Origin: a virus
Length of the DNA: 32,369 nucleotides
Virus record (IMG/VR): IMGVR_UViG_3300040808_000493
Coordinates: 1-32,369 of that record
Direction: 5' to 3' (one strand)
Both the position numbers and the translations under genes were made by a program. Every line of letters begins with the position of its first letter. The stretch's first letter is position 1. The notes under the pieces were generated by a model, which saw nothing but the letters and a program-made list of their open reading frames with translations, did no database searches and was not told the DNA's origin. Shown piece after piece: positions 17,248-24,182 of the stretch.

Positions 17248-17759
17248 TATTTTTCTATATTAATCTTCCATAAATTCTGTGGAACATTGTACAACTCCAT
17301 TGTACGATCTAAACTCCAAATTCCTGTTTTAGCAAGCATTGGCATAATAGTATTATTCATACGTTGGCTTTTGCCGCCGTCGTTGTTAATGTTAGTACTA
17401 ATATAAAGTTCTGCGTTGGGATTTTTAGATGCCCAATCAATCTGTATAGGCAATAGATAACTTAAATGTATTCCAGTTTTAAATATATTTCTACCAGTGC
17501 CTAACGTATAGCCTGGTAATTGTGCGCCTCTAAATAATAGTCTATAGGCATTAGGTGATACTTCAGGAAGTTTGTGTGCGCCGGCAATACTTATAATACG
17601 GTCTTGGTCAAATGCTGCACACCAAAACGGACACCAGTCCCATTTCATTTTTTCTAACGAAGTGTTGTTACTATAAGACTGAGAATTACAAAATATCTTA
17701 ACAGCATCTCTGTCATTTTTAGATAATATTCTAAACGTCAGTCTTCCAAGTTTTTCCAT
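17202..17759 (-). CDS. Possible GNAT-like acyltransferase
   Basis: 185 residues, last of a three-gene minus-strand block. The start RLTFRILSKNDRDAVKIF looks like the first strand and helix of GNAT domains. The C-terminal ISTNINN... followed by a helix and KTGIWSLDRTMELYN also fits strand 5-6 of that fold. The acetyl-CoA pyrophosphate loop (Q/RxxGxG/A) is not clear, so the family call is tentative. It overlaps the adenylation-domain gene upstream by 29 bases, suggesting it uses the acyl group that protein activates (inference). Its 3' end overlaps the halogenase 3' end on the other strand. Confidence 0.5.
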   Translation of the reverse strand: MEKLGRLTFRILSKNDRDAVKIFCNSQSYSNNTSLEKMKWDWCPFWCAAFDQDRIISIAGAHKLPEVSPNAYRLLFRGAQLPGYTLGTGRNIFKTGIHLSYLLPIQIDWASKNPNAELYISTNINNDGGKSQRMNNTIMPMLAKTGIWSLDRTMELYNVPQNLWKINIEKYYLERKKYLDLDHQL

Positions 17760-18402
17760 TTGCTTCTTTTCTTCTATGTGAGAATGTCATTGTTTGCATG
17801 TTAAAGATATCACCTGTAGCTCTACCATTTATTATTGCTTCACCTAAATTAGATGTTGCTGTTACAGGGTGAAACATTATATGATCATCTGTTGGTCGAT
17901 TATGCAAATTGAAACTAGGACTATCATAACCTATAAGAATAGGTGGCGGAAACTCTGTCATACCGTACCAGTTTGCTACACACTGTACACCTCTATTTTT
18001 AAATGCATCTATAAAGTCTTGATCTATTTTATTACTACCTGTTACCATGTAACGTACACAACTCATATCTAAGTCTTTAAAGCCCTTTGTACTTTGTAAA
18101 AGCTCTAAATGACGCGGTATAAGCGCAATATAAGACGGTTGTAAGCGTTTAAATGCTTGTATGTACGTATATGGTGTAAAGTTGCTACAAACGTACTGTG
18201 CGCCGCTTAAAACGCTAGGATATGCTGTTATAGTCCAATGTGCAATAGTATTAGCAGGAAACACATCTAAAACTACATCGTTTTCTGTTAATTTTATTTC
18301 AGCAACACTACGTTTTGCACACTTAGTAATGTATTCCCAAGAGTGTGTAATTTGTTTAGGTTCGTCTGTACTACCTGATGTAAACAGTGTTATTGAGCTC
18401 AT
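17731..18402 (-). CDS. Shortened AMP-binding (acyl-adenylate-forming) protein
   Basis: 223 residues. TSGSTDEPK (8-16) is the phosphate-binding loop (A3 motif), NWYGMTE (144-150) the A5 motif that contacts the adenine, and GRATGDIF (193-200) the TGD of A7. Full adenylation enzymes have about 500 residues. Here the N-terminal subdomain before A3 is absent, and the protein ends soon after A7, with no A8 hinge or C-terminal lid with the catalytic Lys. The frame is intact with no sign of a frameshift, so this is a compact form rather than a pseudogene. It could activate a small acid, or pair with the SGNH hydrolase and GNAT-like proteins beside it. Confidence 0.75.
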   Translation of the reverse strand: MSSITLFTSGSTDEPKQITHSWEYITKCAKRSVAEIKLTENDVVLDVFPANTIAHWTITAYPSVLSGAQYVCSNFTPYTYIQAFKRLQPSYIALIPRHLELLQSTKGFKDLDMSCVRYMVTGSNKIDQDFIDAFKNRGVQCVANWYGMTEFPPPILIGYDSPSFNLHNRPTDDHIMFHPVTATSNLGEAIINGRATGDIFNMQTMTFSHRRKEANGKTWKTDV

Positions 18403-19208
18403 TACAATCTCCCAAGTATGTAGTCTGCTATATCTCTATGAACTTGTATTCCGGGATGACCAGAATCTTTAAATAAATCTCTAGCATATCTTAAATTAAT
18501 ATCGCTAGTATCTACTTTATCTAAATCGTATGCAAAAATATTATTATCAATTATAAATTGTTCTTTTGGTTTAAAGGTTAATTCAATTAATTTTATACCT
18601 AAACTTTTACAAACGGATTTTAGTTGTTGCCTAAGATAAGTTGCTTCTTCGTAAAAGAAGTTACTATCCTCTAATACTCTATATAATTTAGCATATTCTT
18701 CTATGCTAGACATATGATTACGGTAGCAAAACAATGCTTTGTCTTTAGTAAAAAATGTAGTTGCATTTACAGGTGGATATTCTATAACTAAAATATTGGG
18801 CTTGCTATGAGTTTTTAAGTAATTAAAAAATGATAATACTTGTAATTTTATTGTGTAAGTAGGGCCTGAATAATTTATAAAATTTAGTTTTGTTGTATTG
18901 CTTACGAGTTCGCTAAAACGATCATTCTGATCAATGCCAATGCCTAATGTAAAACTTGTACCACTAAAATAGATAGACTTACCTTCAGAAGTAATATTAT
19001 CCGACATGCGTAAGCCATAATTGTTAAAAGTATAATTAACTTTTTTATCTCGATAAATCCAGTCATGCGGAGCATACTTTAAATTTCGATTGTACAGTTG
19101 TTCAGAGTCTGTTCCGTAAAACATAGGGGCATCATTTGGCATCATACTAGAGTGTGTATAAGGCCAACTATCGATATTAAAGTTAACAATAGTTTCTAAC
19201 TTAGCCAT
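18402..19208 (-). CDS. SGNH/GDSL hydrolase-like protein
   Basis: 268 residues. GTSFTLGIGI (83-92), with Ser85, fits block I of SGNH hydrolases (GDSxxxG) with Thr in place of Asp. INYSGPTY around Gly115 resembles block II, and Asp248-Ser-Gly-His251-Pro near the C-terminus is the DxxH block V. Ser85, Asp248 and His251 would form the triad. Such enzymes cleave or transfer acetyl and other acyl esters on sugars. It overlaps the 2OG-like gene upstream by 8 bases and abuts the adenylation-domain gene, so the three genes 19208-17202 may add or remove an acyl group on a surface glycan (inference). Confidence 0.72.
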   Translation of the reverse strand: MAKLETIVNFNIDSWPYTHSSMMPNDAPMFYGTDSEQLYNRNLKYAPHDWIYRDKKVNYTFNNYGLRMSDNITSEGKSIYFSGTSFTLGIGIDQNDRFSELVSNTTKLNFINYSGPTYTIKLQVLSFFNYLKTHSKPNILVIEYPPVNATTFFTKDKALFCYRNHMSSIEEYAKLYRVLEDSNFFYEEATYLRQQLKSVCKSLGIKLIELTFKPKEQFIIDNNIFAYDLDKVDTSDINLRYARDLFKDSGHPGIQVHRDIADYILGRL

Positions 19209-19971
19209 TATATGTTATATGTGTCTCGCTTTTTAACAATCTATCTACAGCATCATTTGACGGATCAGAGTGTAACAATATCCATTCTTCATCTCCATGA
19301 TTTACAGGAGCATGTACATTGCTAACATTGACTAGATAAAGTTCACCTGGTTTAGGATTATATGCAGCACGTTCGTATTGCCAAGTATCTGCTGGTGTTT
19401 CGCCTAACTGTGAAAAGAAATGCCATAATGAATCTTCATTAGTTTGTAAATTAACATGTAATCTAATCATATGTTCTGACATATCTTTGCCGTCGTGGTC
19501 TCTATGAGGCCCAATGCCAGATTCTTTAGCACAGTTCATAGCTCTACCCCATGTCCACGCATCTTCTCCTAATTGATCTATCATACTCTTGTACGCACCA
19601 AAATAATATTGTTCAAGATGGTTGTCCATTTTATTTTCCCATGTTTCGTCTAACATTTCTGGAAATTTTTCTTTATTACAAAAGAATGGAGTAGGTATAG
19701 CATCACGTCTTTGTATAGGCCACTGTAATGCCCAAAACCCTGCATCACCTACACATATGCCATTCATTCTAGGATGATCGAGTAAATGAGATTCAAATAA
19801 GTCTTTTTGAGAAAATAAAAATAAACTTTCAGGAGTTGAGAGTTTTACTTGATTAAACCATTCGAGCATTGGTTCGATATCTATAGTAACATTCAATCTA
19901 ACCATGTCCCAATCTAAATTTCTTAGATCTTCTCTAGTATAATTTTGTGGATCTGTAATTAATTTAGTCAT
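19201..19971 (-). CDS. 2OG/Fe(II) oxygenase-like protein lacking the usual Arg
   Basis: 256 residues from the ATG at 19971, chosen because AAGGAG lies seven bases upstream; an in-frame codon at 20004 would run through a terminator-like hairpin. His156-Arg-Asp158 and His220 give the iron triad, but ten residues on there is Trp230 where most neighbours have Arg. The N-terminal scheme (NLDWDMVRLNVTIDIEPMLEWF; FWALQWPIQRRDAIPTPFFCNKEKFPE) matches the tandem family at 12326-13811, so it is a diverged relative on the opposite strand. HxD-to-His spacing is 64, with an insertion holding QLGETPADTW. It follows the fibre-like gene and precedes the SGNH gene. Confidence 0.76.
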   Translation of the reverse strand: MTKLITDPQNYTREDLRNLDWDMVRLNVTIDIEPMLEWFNQVKLSTPESLFLFSQKDLFESHLLDHPRMNGICVGDAGFWALQWPIQRRDAIPTPFFCNKEKFPEMLDETWENKMDNHLEQYYFGAYKSMIDQLGEDAWTWGRAMNCAKESGIGPHRDHDGKDMSEHMIRLHVNLQTNEDSLWHFFSQLGETPADTWQYERAAYNPKPGELYLVNVSNVHAPVNHGDEEWILLHSDPSNDAVDRLLKSETHITYNG

Positions 19972-19977
19972 AAAAAA

Positions 19978-20012
19978 ACTCCTTATACAGTATTTAACCT
20001 GCAATAAGGAGT
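19978..20012 (-). terminator. Rho-independent terminator of the fibre-like gene, overlapping the next ribosome binding site
   Basis: On the minus strand ACTCCTTAT (20012-20004) pairs perfectly with ATAAGGAGT (19986-19978) across a 17-base loop, followed by a run of six or seven T. It lies 19 bases after the fibre-like stop. The 3' arm contains AAGGAG, the ribosome binding site of the gene starting at 19971. Confidence 0.6.
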
Positions 20013-20030
20013 CCTTTGTTTATTGTGATA

Positions 20031-21212
20031 TTAGTTTAAGTTAACCCAAGCACTTCCGTCGTAGCCTTGAAACTTAGCAACATCAGTTACAAATACCATC
20101 ATGCCGGCAGCTGGAGAAGTAATTGCTGCATCTCTCGCAGTAGCATCTGCGTATGTGCCAGGTTGTATTATAGGTGAAGTAAATGTTCCTACATGATCTA
20201 ACGATGCTTTTTTTGCATTAGCAAGGTCAGGACCGTTAAGAACAACTAGTTCTAATTTTGCTTCAGGAAGAGTAGATACACCGTCGCTTGGTGTTACTAG
20301 TTCTCCTCTAACTGCAACAGGAGCAAGTTCTATAGTACCTGCAGGACTATCTAATACACCACCAAAACTAACTTGTCCTAAACCTTCGCCGGCCCCAATT
20401 GCTGTCATCGCATTAAAAGTTCCGTTGTGGGTAACAAAAGTTATGTTTCCGCTTGTTTCAGTACTTGCTTCGTATTGAGTGTAAATTGAAATTGCAAAAT
20501 CGCCAGGGTCTGTTACAAGTTTTAATGTATCAGATTCTAGTCCTCTAGTATCAATAGTTGCTGGTTTAGTACTATTAATTACTCCAATAATTTCACCACT
20601 GGAATTTGTAATTTGTTGAGTTCTATCAGCACTGTATAGCAATCCTGCTAATGAACCATCTGACGAATCAATTATCTTAGCATCTTCTACGGCGTTATAT
20701 ACATCAGCAATAACTCTTCCTGTAGTTCCATTGATAATTTGTGTGCCACCGTCTGCGGTATAGACGTCACCAAATGTAGTACCGTCGATATTTATTGGAT
20801 AAGTTGCACCTTCTACTAATCCAGTGCCTGCTACGGAGTTATCATCACCAGGAACAAACTTTGTACCGTCCCATTTTAAAACTTGACCAACAGTTGCAGG
20901 AGTTGAAAGGTCTACGTCTGATAGTGCGTTAATGTTTTTGTTGTTTAGTTTTGTAGGATCGCCTGGTACAAATGCAGTATTACCGGCATCGTATACTAGT
21001 CCTTGTCCGCCTACAGGTGGTGCAAGCACTGTTACGTCTGTTAAATCATTTAGTGCTAGTGCGTTATTTGCAATGTCAACTGCAACACCGCCTGGTGTTG
21101 TTCCATCGCCAACATATAATTTGCTTGTGTCAGTATCCCATACTGGCTCACCAACTTCTGGAGTGTATCCAGTGCGTTGAGCTGTGGTACCTCTTAATAC
21201 TTTTAATGCCAT
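20031..21212 (-). CDS. Fibre-like virion protein with internal repeats
   Basis: 393 residues; CAGGAG lies ten or so bases before the ATG. The first 45 residues (VLRGTTAQRT... GEPVWDTDTSKLYVGDGTTPGG) are the N-terminal module common in phage fibres and receptor-binding proteins (Mtd_N-like). Residues 57-85 and 97-123 are two copies of L(T/S)DV...GQ..K/VYD/WDG..FVPGD. Residues 149-211 hold three tandem units of about 21 residues with a D-V-Y-x-A or L-L-Y-S-A start. The end, FQGYDGSAWVNLN, is a common C-terminal phage structural motif. It is likely a tail or baseplate fibre or decoration that meets the host surface. A NATAAATA site and a terminator frame it as a single-gene unit. Confidence 0.78.
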   Translation of the reverse strand: MALKVLRGTTAQRTGYTPEVGEPVWDTDTSKLYVGDGTTPGGVAVDIANNALALNDLTDVTVLAPPVGGQGLVYDAGNTAFVPGDPTKLNNKNINALSDVDLSTPATVGQVLKWDGTKFVPGDDNSVAGTGLVEGATYPINIDGTTFGDVYTADGGTQIINGTTGRVIADVYNAVEDAKIIDSSDGSLAGLLYSADRTQQITNSSGEIIGVINSTKPATIDTRGLESDTLKLVTDPGDFAISIYTQYEASTETSGNITFVTHNGTFNAMTAIGAGEGLGQVSFGGVLDSPAGTIELAPVAVRGELVTPSDGVSTLPEAKLELVVLNGPDLANAKKASLDHVGTFTSPIIQPGTYADATARDAAITSPAAGMMVFVTDVAKFQGYDGSAWVNLN

Positions 21213-21255
21213 TTTTAATTAACTCCTGATAACCTTTGACAGTTCTTCTATACTG

Positions 21256-21263
21256 TATTTATG
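21256..21263 (-). promoter_or_regulatory. Late-promoter candidate for the fibre-like gene
   Basis: CATAAATA on the minus strand fits the NATAAATA late consensus of T4-like cyanophages and lies 44 bases before the ATG in noncoding sequence. In AT-rich DNA such octamers also occur by chance. Confidence 0.45.
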
Positions 21264-21275
21264 CCAAACAGGAAA

Positions 21276-21596
21276 TTATTTTCTCTTCTTCATAAATTGT
21301 CTAGTGCGTTTTTGAACATCGCGTTTTACTTTATCAATATTAACTATAAAGTTAACACCTTTTATAGCGTCTTCGTATTCTTCAAAAAGTTCTTCTAGTG
21401 TTGCTTCTAGTTCGTCAGCACCGCGTTGATCTGAAGTGGCACGTGGGTCTACATCAACAACCCACGTATTACCATCATCAAAATGCACTTCTACTGCTTT
21501 AATATATTGAACAGGTACTACTTCCACGTCAATAGATTCGAGTACTTCTGGCCATTTTTTGATAATATCTTTCGCAAATTTACCTTTATTAGCCAC
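21276..21596 (-). CDS. Conserved-type small phage protein, function unknown
   Basis: 106 residues from a GTG start that overlaps the upstream stop by 8 bases. A strand-rich centre (YIKAVEVHFDDGNTWVVDVDPRA) is followed by an acidic helix (ELEATLEELFEEYEDAIKG) and a basic tail (KRDVQKRTRQFMKKRK) that could touch nucleic acid. I recall this type as common in T4-like marine phages but can name no function. It is last in a set of four small genes after the VWA peptidase. Confidence 0.75.
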   Translation of the reverse strand: MANKGKFAKDIIKKWPEVLESIDVEVVPVQYIKAVEVHFDDGNTWVVDVDPRATSDQRGADELEATLEELFEEYEDAIKGVNFIVNIDKVKRDVQKRTRQFMKKRK

Positions 21597-22191
21597 CGCT
21601 CGCAGTCTTCGCTTTGGCTTTCTTAGTTGGGACCAGCTCTTCGGCCTGCTCTCTTAGGCGCTTTGCTTCTTTAAACATTGCGTCAGCCTGCGAACGAAAT
21701 TGAGCAGCAAGATCTTCGTCTGTTAGGACACCAGTTGGTGCATCAGTTTCTCCTGTTGATACACTTTGAACACTTGCTTTTGTTGAAGCTGTTTCAGTAG
21801 AGCCATTAGACATAGCTAAATCTGCAACAGTTACACCTTGTTGTTCTGCTACAAGTTGGTTAAGTTCTGCTAGAACAATACTTGATTGCATGTTTGGTAT
21901 TACTTCAATATCAGTAGTAGGAACTTTAGCTAGTTTACCCATTTTATCAAATTGTACTAACATGTTTCTACCATCAGGCAAACGTGTTCTAAACATTGCA
22001 TCAGCAAGTTCTTTTGCATTTTGACCTGTATTGCTTTCAATCAACTGCATTAGTGCTTGATGGTCGGGTGAGTCTAAAGTATCAGTATAGACTACTAAGC
22101 AATGATCAGGATCATTAGGCACAACTCTATATGCTATTGCACATTTACGTTGACCTTTAACTGATCTTCCTACGTGTTTTAAATCTGCCAT
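21589..22191 (-). CDS. Small phage protein with Ser/Thr/Ala-rich linker, function unknown
   Basis: 200 residues; AAGGGGAA lies before the ATG. The N-terminal 110 residues look folded (CAIAYRVVPNDPDHCLVVYTD; a helix with HQALMQLIESNTGQ). A low-complexity Ser/Thr linker (about 130-155) then leads to a helix (AAQFRSQADAMFKEAKRLREQAEEL) and a Lys/Ala-rich tail. This layout suits a virion-associated or assembly factor, but no family function is known to me. Confidence 0.75.
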   Translation of the reverse strand: MADLKHVGRSVKGQRKCAIAYRVVPNDPDHCLVVYTDTLDSPDHQALMQLIESNTGQNAKELADAMFRTRLPDGRNMLVQFDKMGKLAKVPTTDIEVIPNMQSSIVLAELNQLVAEQQGVTVADLAMSNGSTETASTKASVQSVSTGETDAPTGVLTDEDLAAQFRSQADAMFKEAKRLREQAEELVPTKKAKAKTASGG

Positions 22192-22193
22192 AA

Positions 22194-22442
22194 TTATTCC
22201 CCTTGTGGAGCACCTTCACCTTGTGCTTCAGCGGCTGCTGCCTGCTGTTCTGCTACTGCATTTAAAAATGCTTCTAGCTTAGTGTATAGTGTACCAACAG
22301 TTGTCATTTCGTTTGGTTTAAATGCACCACGCTGACTTGCTACATCAATCACTGATTTCATTGCAGTTAGATCTTGAATAGTAAGATCTGGAGATTGTTG
22401 TGCTTCTGCTTCTGGTGCGGTTTGAGTTTGCTGTTCGCTCAT
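22194..22442 (-). CDS. Small acidic phage protein, function unknown
   Basis: 82 residues with a strong AAAGGAG site before the ATG. Gln/Glu/Ala-rich ends flank a conserved-looking centre, TIQDLTAMKSVIDVASQRGAFKPNE... then a helix (GTLYTKLEAFLNAVAEQQ). Highly soluble, no membrane segment. It leads the small-gene set and has its own late-promoter candidate at 22482-22489. Function unknown. Confidence 0.75.
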   Translation of the reverse strand: MSEQQTQTAPEAEAQQSPDLTIQDLTAMKSVIDVASQRGAFKPNEMTTVGTLYTKLEAFLNAVAEQQAAAAEAQGEGAPQGE

Positions 22443-22481
22443 ATTAAATTTCTCCTTTGTTAATAATATATATGCGCAGTT

Positions 22482-22489
22482 TATTTATT
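22482..22489 (-). promoter_or_regulatory. Late-promoter candidate
   Basis: AATAAATA on the minus strand matches NATAAATA and lies about 40 bases before the ATG at 22442, overlapping the stop of the gene upstream. Weak on its own because of base composition. Confidence 0.35.
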
Positions 22490-22763
22490 TGTACTTCAAA
22501 TGTGGACATGCCAACATGAAATAACTTGCTTCTTTTGGTTCTTCAAAACCAATTTTTATTACGTTAGTAATGCTACCGCTTTTTAAGTCGACATCTTTAC
22601 TAACATAAAATCTTCCTTTTAAGTTTTCTTTAATCCATCTTGCTAAACTGTGTTCTATGTTGTAGACTGGCTCAACTGTAGTGACTTCGAAATGAGGCGG
22701 ACAAAGATCTAATTGCCTCATTTCTAAAAAGTCTAATGGGTTTGGTTCTCGTTTTTTATTCAT
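22485..22763 (-). CDS. Small phage protein, function unknown
   Basis: 92 residues; ATG and upstream stop share ATGA, so it is coupled to the VWA peptidase gene. It begins MNKKREPNPLDFLEMRQLDLCPPHFE, then a helix (IEHSLARWIKENLKGRFYV), a beta region (LKSGSITNVIKIGFEEP), and ends YFMLACPHLKYK. It has two cysteines and no metal-site pattern. The coupling suggests a partner role, but nothing in the sequence proves it. Confidence 0.72.
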   Translation of the reverse strand: MNKKREPNPLDFLEMRQLDLCPPHFEVTTVEPVYNIEHSLARWIKENLKGRFYVSKDVDLKSGSITNVIKIGFEEPKEASYFMLACPHLKYK

Positions 22764-24076
22764 GCGGTTAAATCATAGTGTGCAGTTTGTCCAAATGGTG
22801 CCTGTACGTTTTTATCATGATGACTGTGAATAACAAAAATAGTATCGCAGTAGTCTGGGTCTCCCCAACTATCCCATGCATAGCCGTCTGTGAACATAAT
22901 GAACTTCTTGGGCTGTATATCATTTTCTTTCATATATTCCCAATTGGCCATAAAGTCAGTGCCGCCACCGCCTTTAATTTCGTACTCCATTAAGTCTCGA
23001 CCATCGTCTGAGCTAAAATCATCTTCGTTGTAAACTGCGGTATCAAAACACCAAATTTTAATTTTGTAGTCTTGATATTCTTCCATAATACCTTTAACTT
23101 CACCTAAGAAGTCTTCAGCTTGTTTGTTGCCAATAGATCCGCTCATATCGATACCAATTGCAATATCAATAGTATCTTGAAAATTTTGTCCTGGAAGTAT
23201 TGCACCTGTGTGCCAGCCTTTGCGATTCGGACGAGCAAAACTAAAGTCATGCTTAATTGTGCTTTGGATTTGCATACGAAGTAGCTCACGCCAATTCATT
23301 TTAGGTTCAGTAAGCTCTTTAATCATACGCATAACACCTGCTGGAGTATTTCCTGCACCAGCAGTTTGCGCCGCACTGATCATGTTTTCTTTGATCTCAT
23401 CACGTATCTTTTTTAAATCATCTTTGCTATACTTAGGCTTCTTTTTGCTAACGGCATTACCGTTTCCATCTTTATTGTCTTCGCCTTCGTTGCTTCCTTC
23501 TCCGTCACCTTCGTTCCAGTCAAGGTGTTCGTCGAGCAATTCGCCTAATGCGTTTAACTGTTCTTCGTCATACTTTTCAAAAAGATCTTCATATACTTCT
23601 TCCGAAGTCCAATTTTCATATTTAAAGTCTTGGTAGCACTCTACAATTTTAGGCTTAGTACCAATACGATCACGTACTAGTACATTGTTTACAATATAGT
23701 CTTGTGCAATGTTAGATAGCATAGCATCTAAGTTACGACCTTGCCAAGATCTACGTTCTAAGTGATCAAATACACAGTGAAGAATTTCGTGTGCAATAAC
23801 AAACTCAATTTCTTTATTATCCATAGCATTAAAGAATTGAGTATTATAGTATAAGTTACGACCGTCTACTGCGGCAGTAGGACACCAGTCATCTGCTGCC
23901 TTAATAGTAAGACGTGTTGCCATATTACCGAAAAATGGGTGACGTAGTAACAAACCTACTCGGGCAACAACAATGCGATCGTATACTTCTACTCGCATTT
24001 CATCTAGTTGTTCGGGGGTAATATTGGGGTCAGGTTGCCAATTCTTTTTGCCGATTTCTTGTGTACTAGTGCCCAT
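22760..24076 (-). CDS. VWA-domain metallopeptidase-like protein (DUF2201/VWA-like type), MoxR partner
   Basis: 438 residues. IAHEILHCVFDH carries the zinc-peptidase HExxH (His96-Glu-x-x-His100) with a possible third ligand near Asp126. A charged, low-complexity linker (about 185-225) joins a C-terminal VWA domain with Asp310-x-Ser-x-Ser314 (MIDAS), Thr373 and Asp397. This order matches the DUF2201_N plus VWA-like family usually found next to MoxR AAA+ ATPases, and a MoxR gene lies immediately upstream. The pair probably remodels or matures a protein complex, or inserts a cofactor. It has its own sigma70-type promoter and is separated from moxR by a terminator, so the two can be set at different levels. 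Confidence 0.85.
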   Translation of the reverse strand: MGTSTQEIGKKNWQPDPNITPEQLDEMRVEVYDRIVVARVGLLLRHPFFGNMATRLTIKAADDWCPTAAVDGRNLYYNTQFFNAMDNKEIEFVIAHEILHCVFDHLERRSWQGRNLDAMLSNIAQDYIVNNVLVRDRIGTKPKIVECYQDFKYENWTSEEVYEDLFEKYDEEQLNALGELLDEHLDWNEGDGEGSNEGEDNKDGNGNAVSKKKPKYSKDDLKKIRDEIKENMISAAQTAGAGNTPAGVMRMIKELTEPKMNWRELLRMQIQSTIKHDFSFARPNRKGWHTGAILPGQNFQDTIDIAIGIDMSGSIGNKQAEDFLGEVKGIMEEYQDYKIKIWCFDTAVYNEDDFSSDDGRDLMEYEIKGGGGTDFMANWEYMKENDIQPKKFIMFTDGYAWDSWGDPDYCDTIFVIHSHHDKNVQAPFGQTAHYDLTA

Positions 24077-24109
24077 GTGCTATGTCCTCTTTTCTAACTT
24101 TATATGTAT

Positions 24110-24137
24110 ATTATACATTATTTACAGAATTTGTCAA
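24110..24137 (-). promoter_or_regulatory. Sigma70-type promoter for the VWA metallopeptidase gene
   Basis: On the minus strand TTGACA (24137-24132), 16 bases, then TATAAT (24115-24110). Both hexamers are perfect. The start would fall about 30 bases before the ATG at 24076. AGAGG supplies the ribosome site. Confidence 0.75.
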
Positions 24138-24140
24138 CCA

Positions 24141-24176
24141 TAAAAATAAGGGCGAGCTCAAAAGAACCCGCCCTTA
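24141..24176 (-). terminator. Rho-independent terminator after moxR-like gene
   Basis: On the minus strand TAAGGGCG (24176-24169) pairs with CGCCCTTA (24154-24147), an 8-bp GC-rich stem with a 14-base loop, followed by TTTTTA. It lies 7 bases past the MoxR stop and just before the next promoter. Confidence 0.8.
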
Positions 24177-24182
24177 CCGTTC

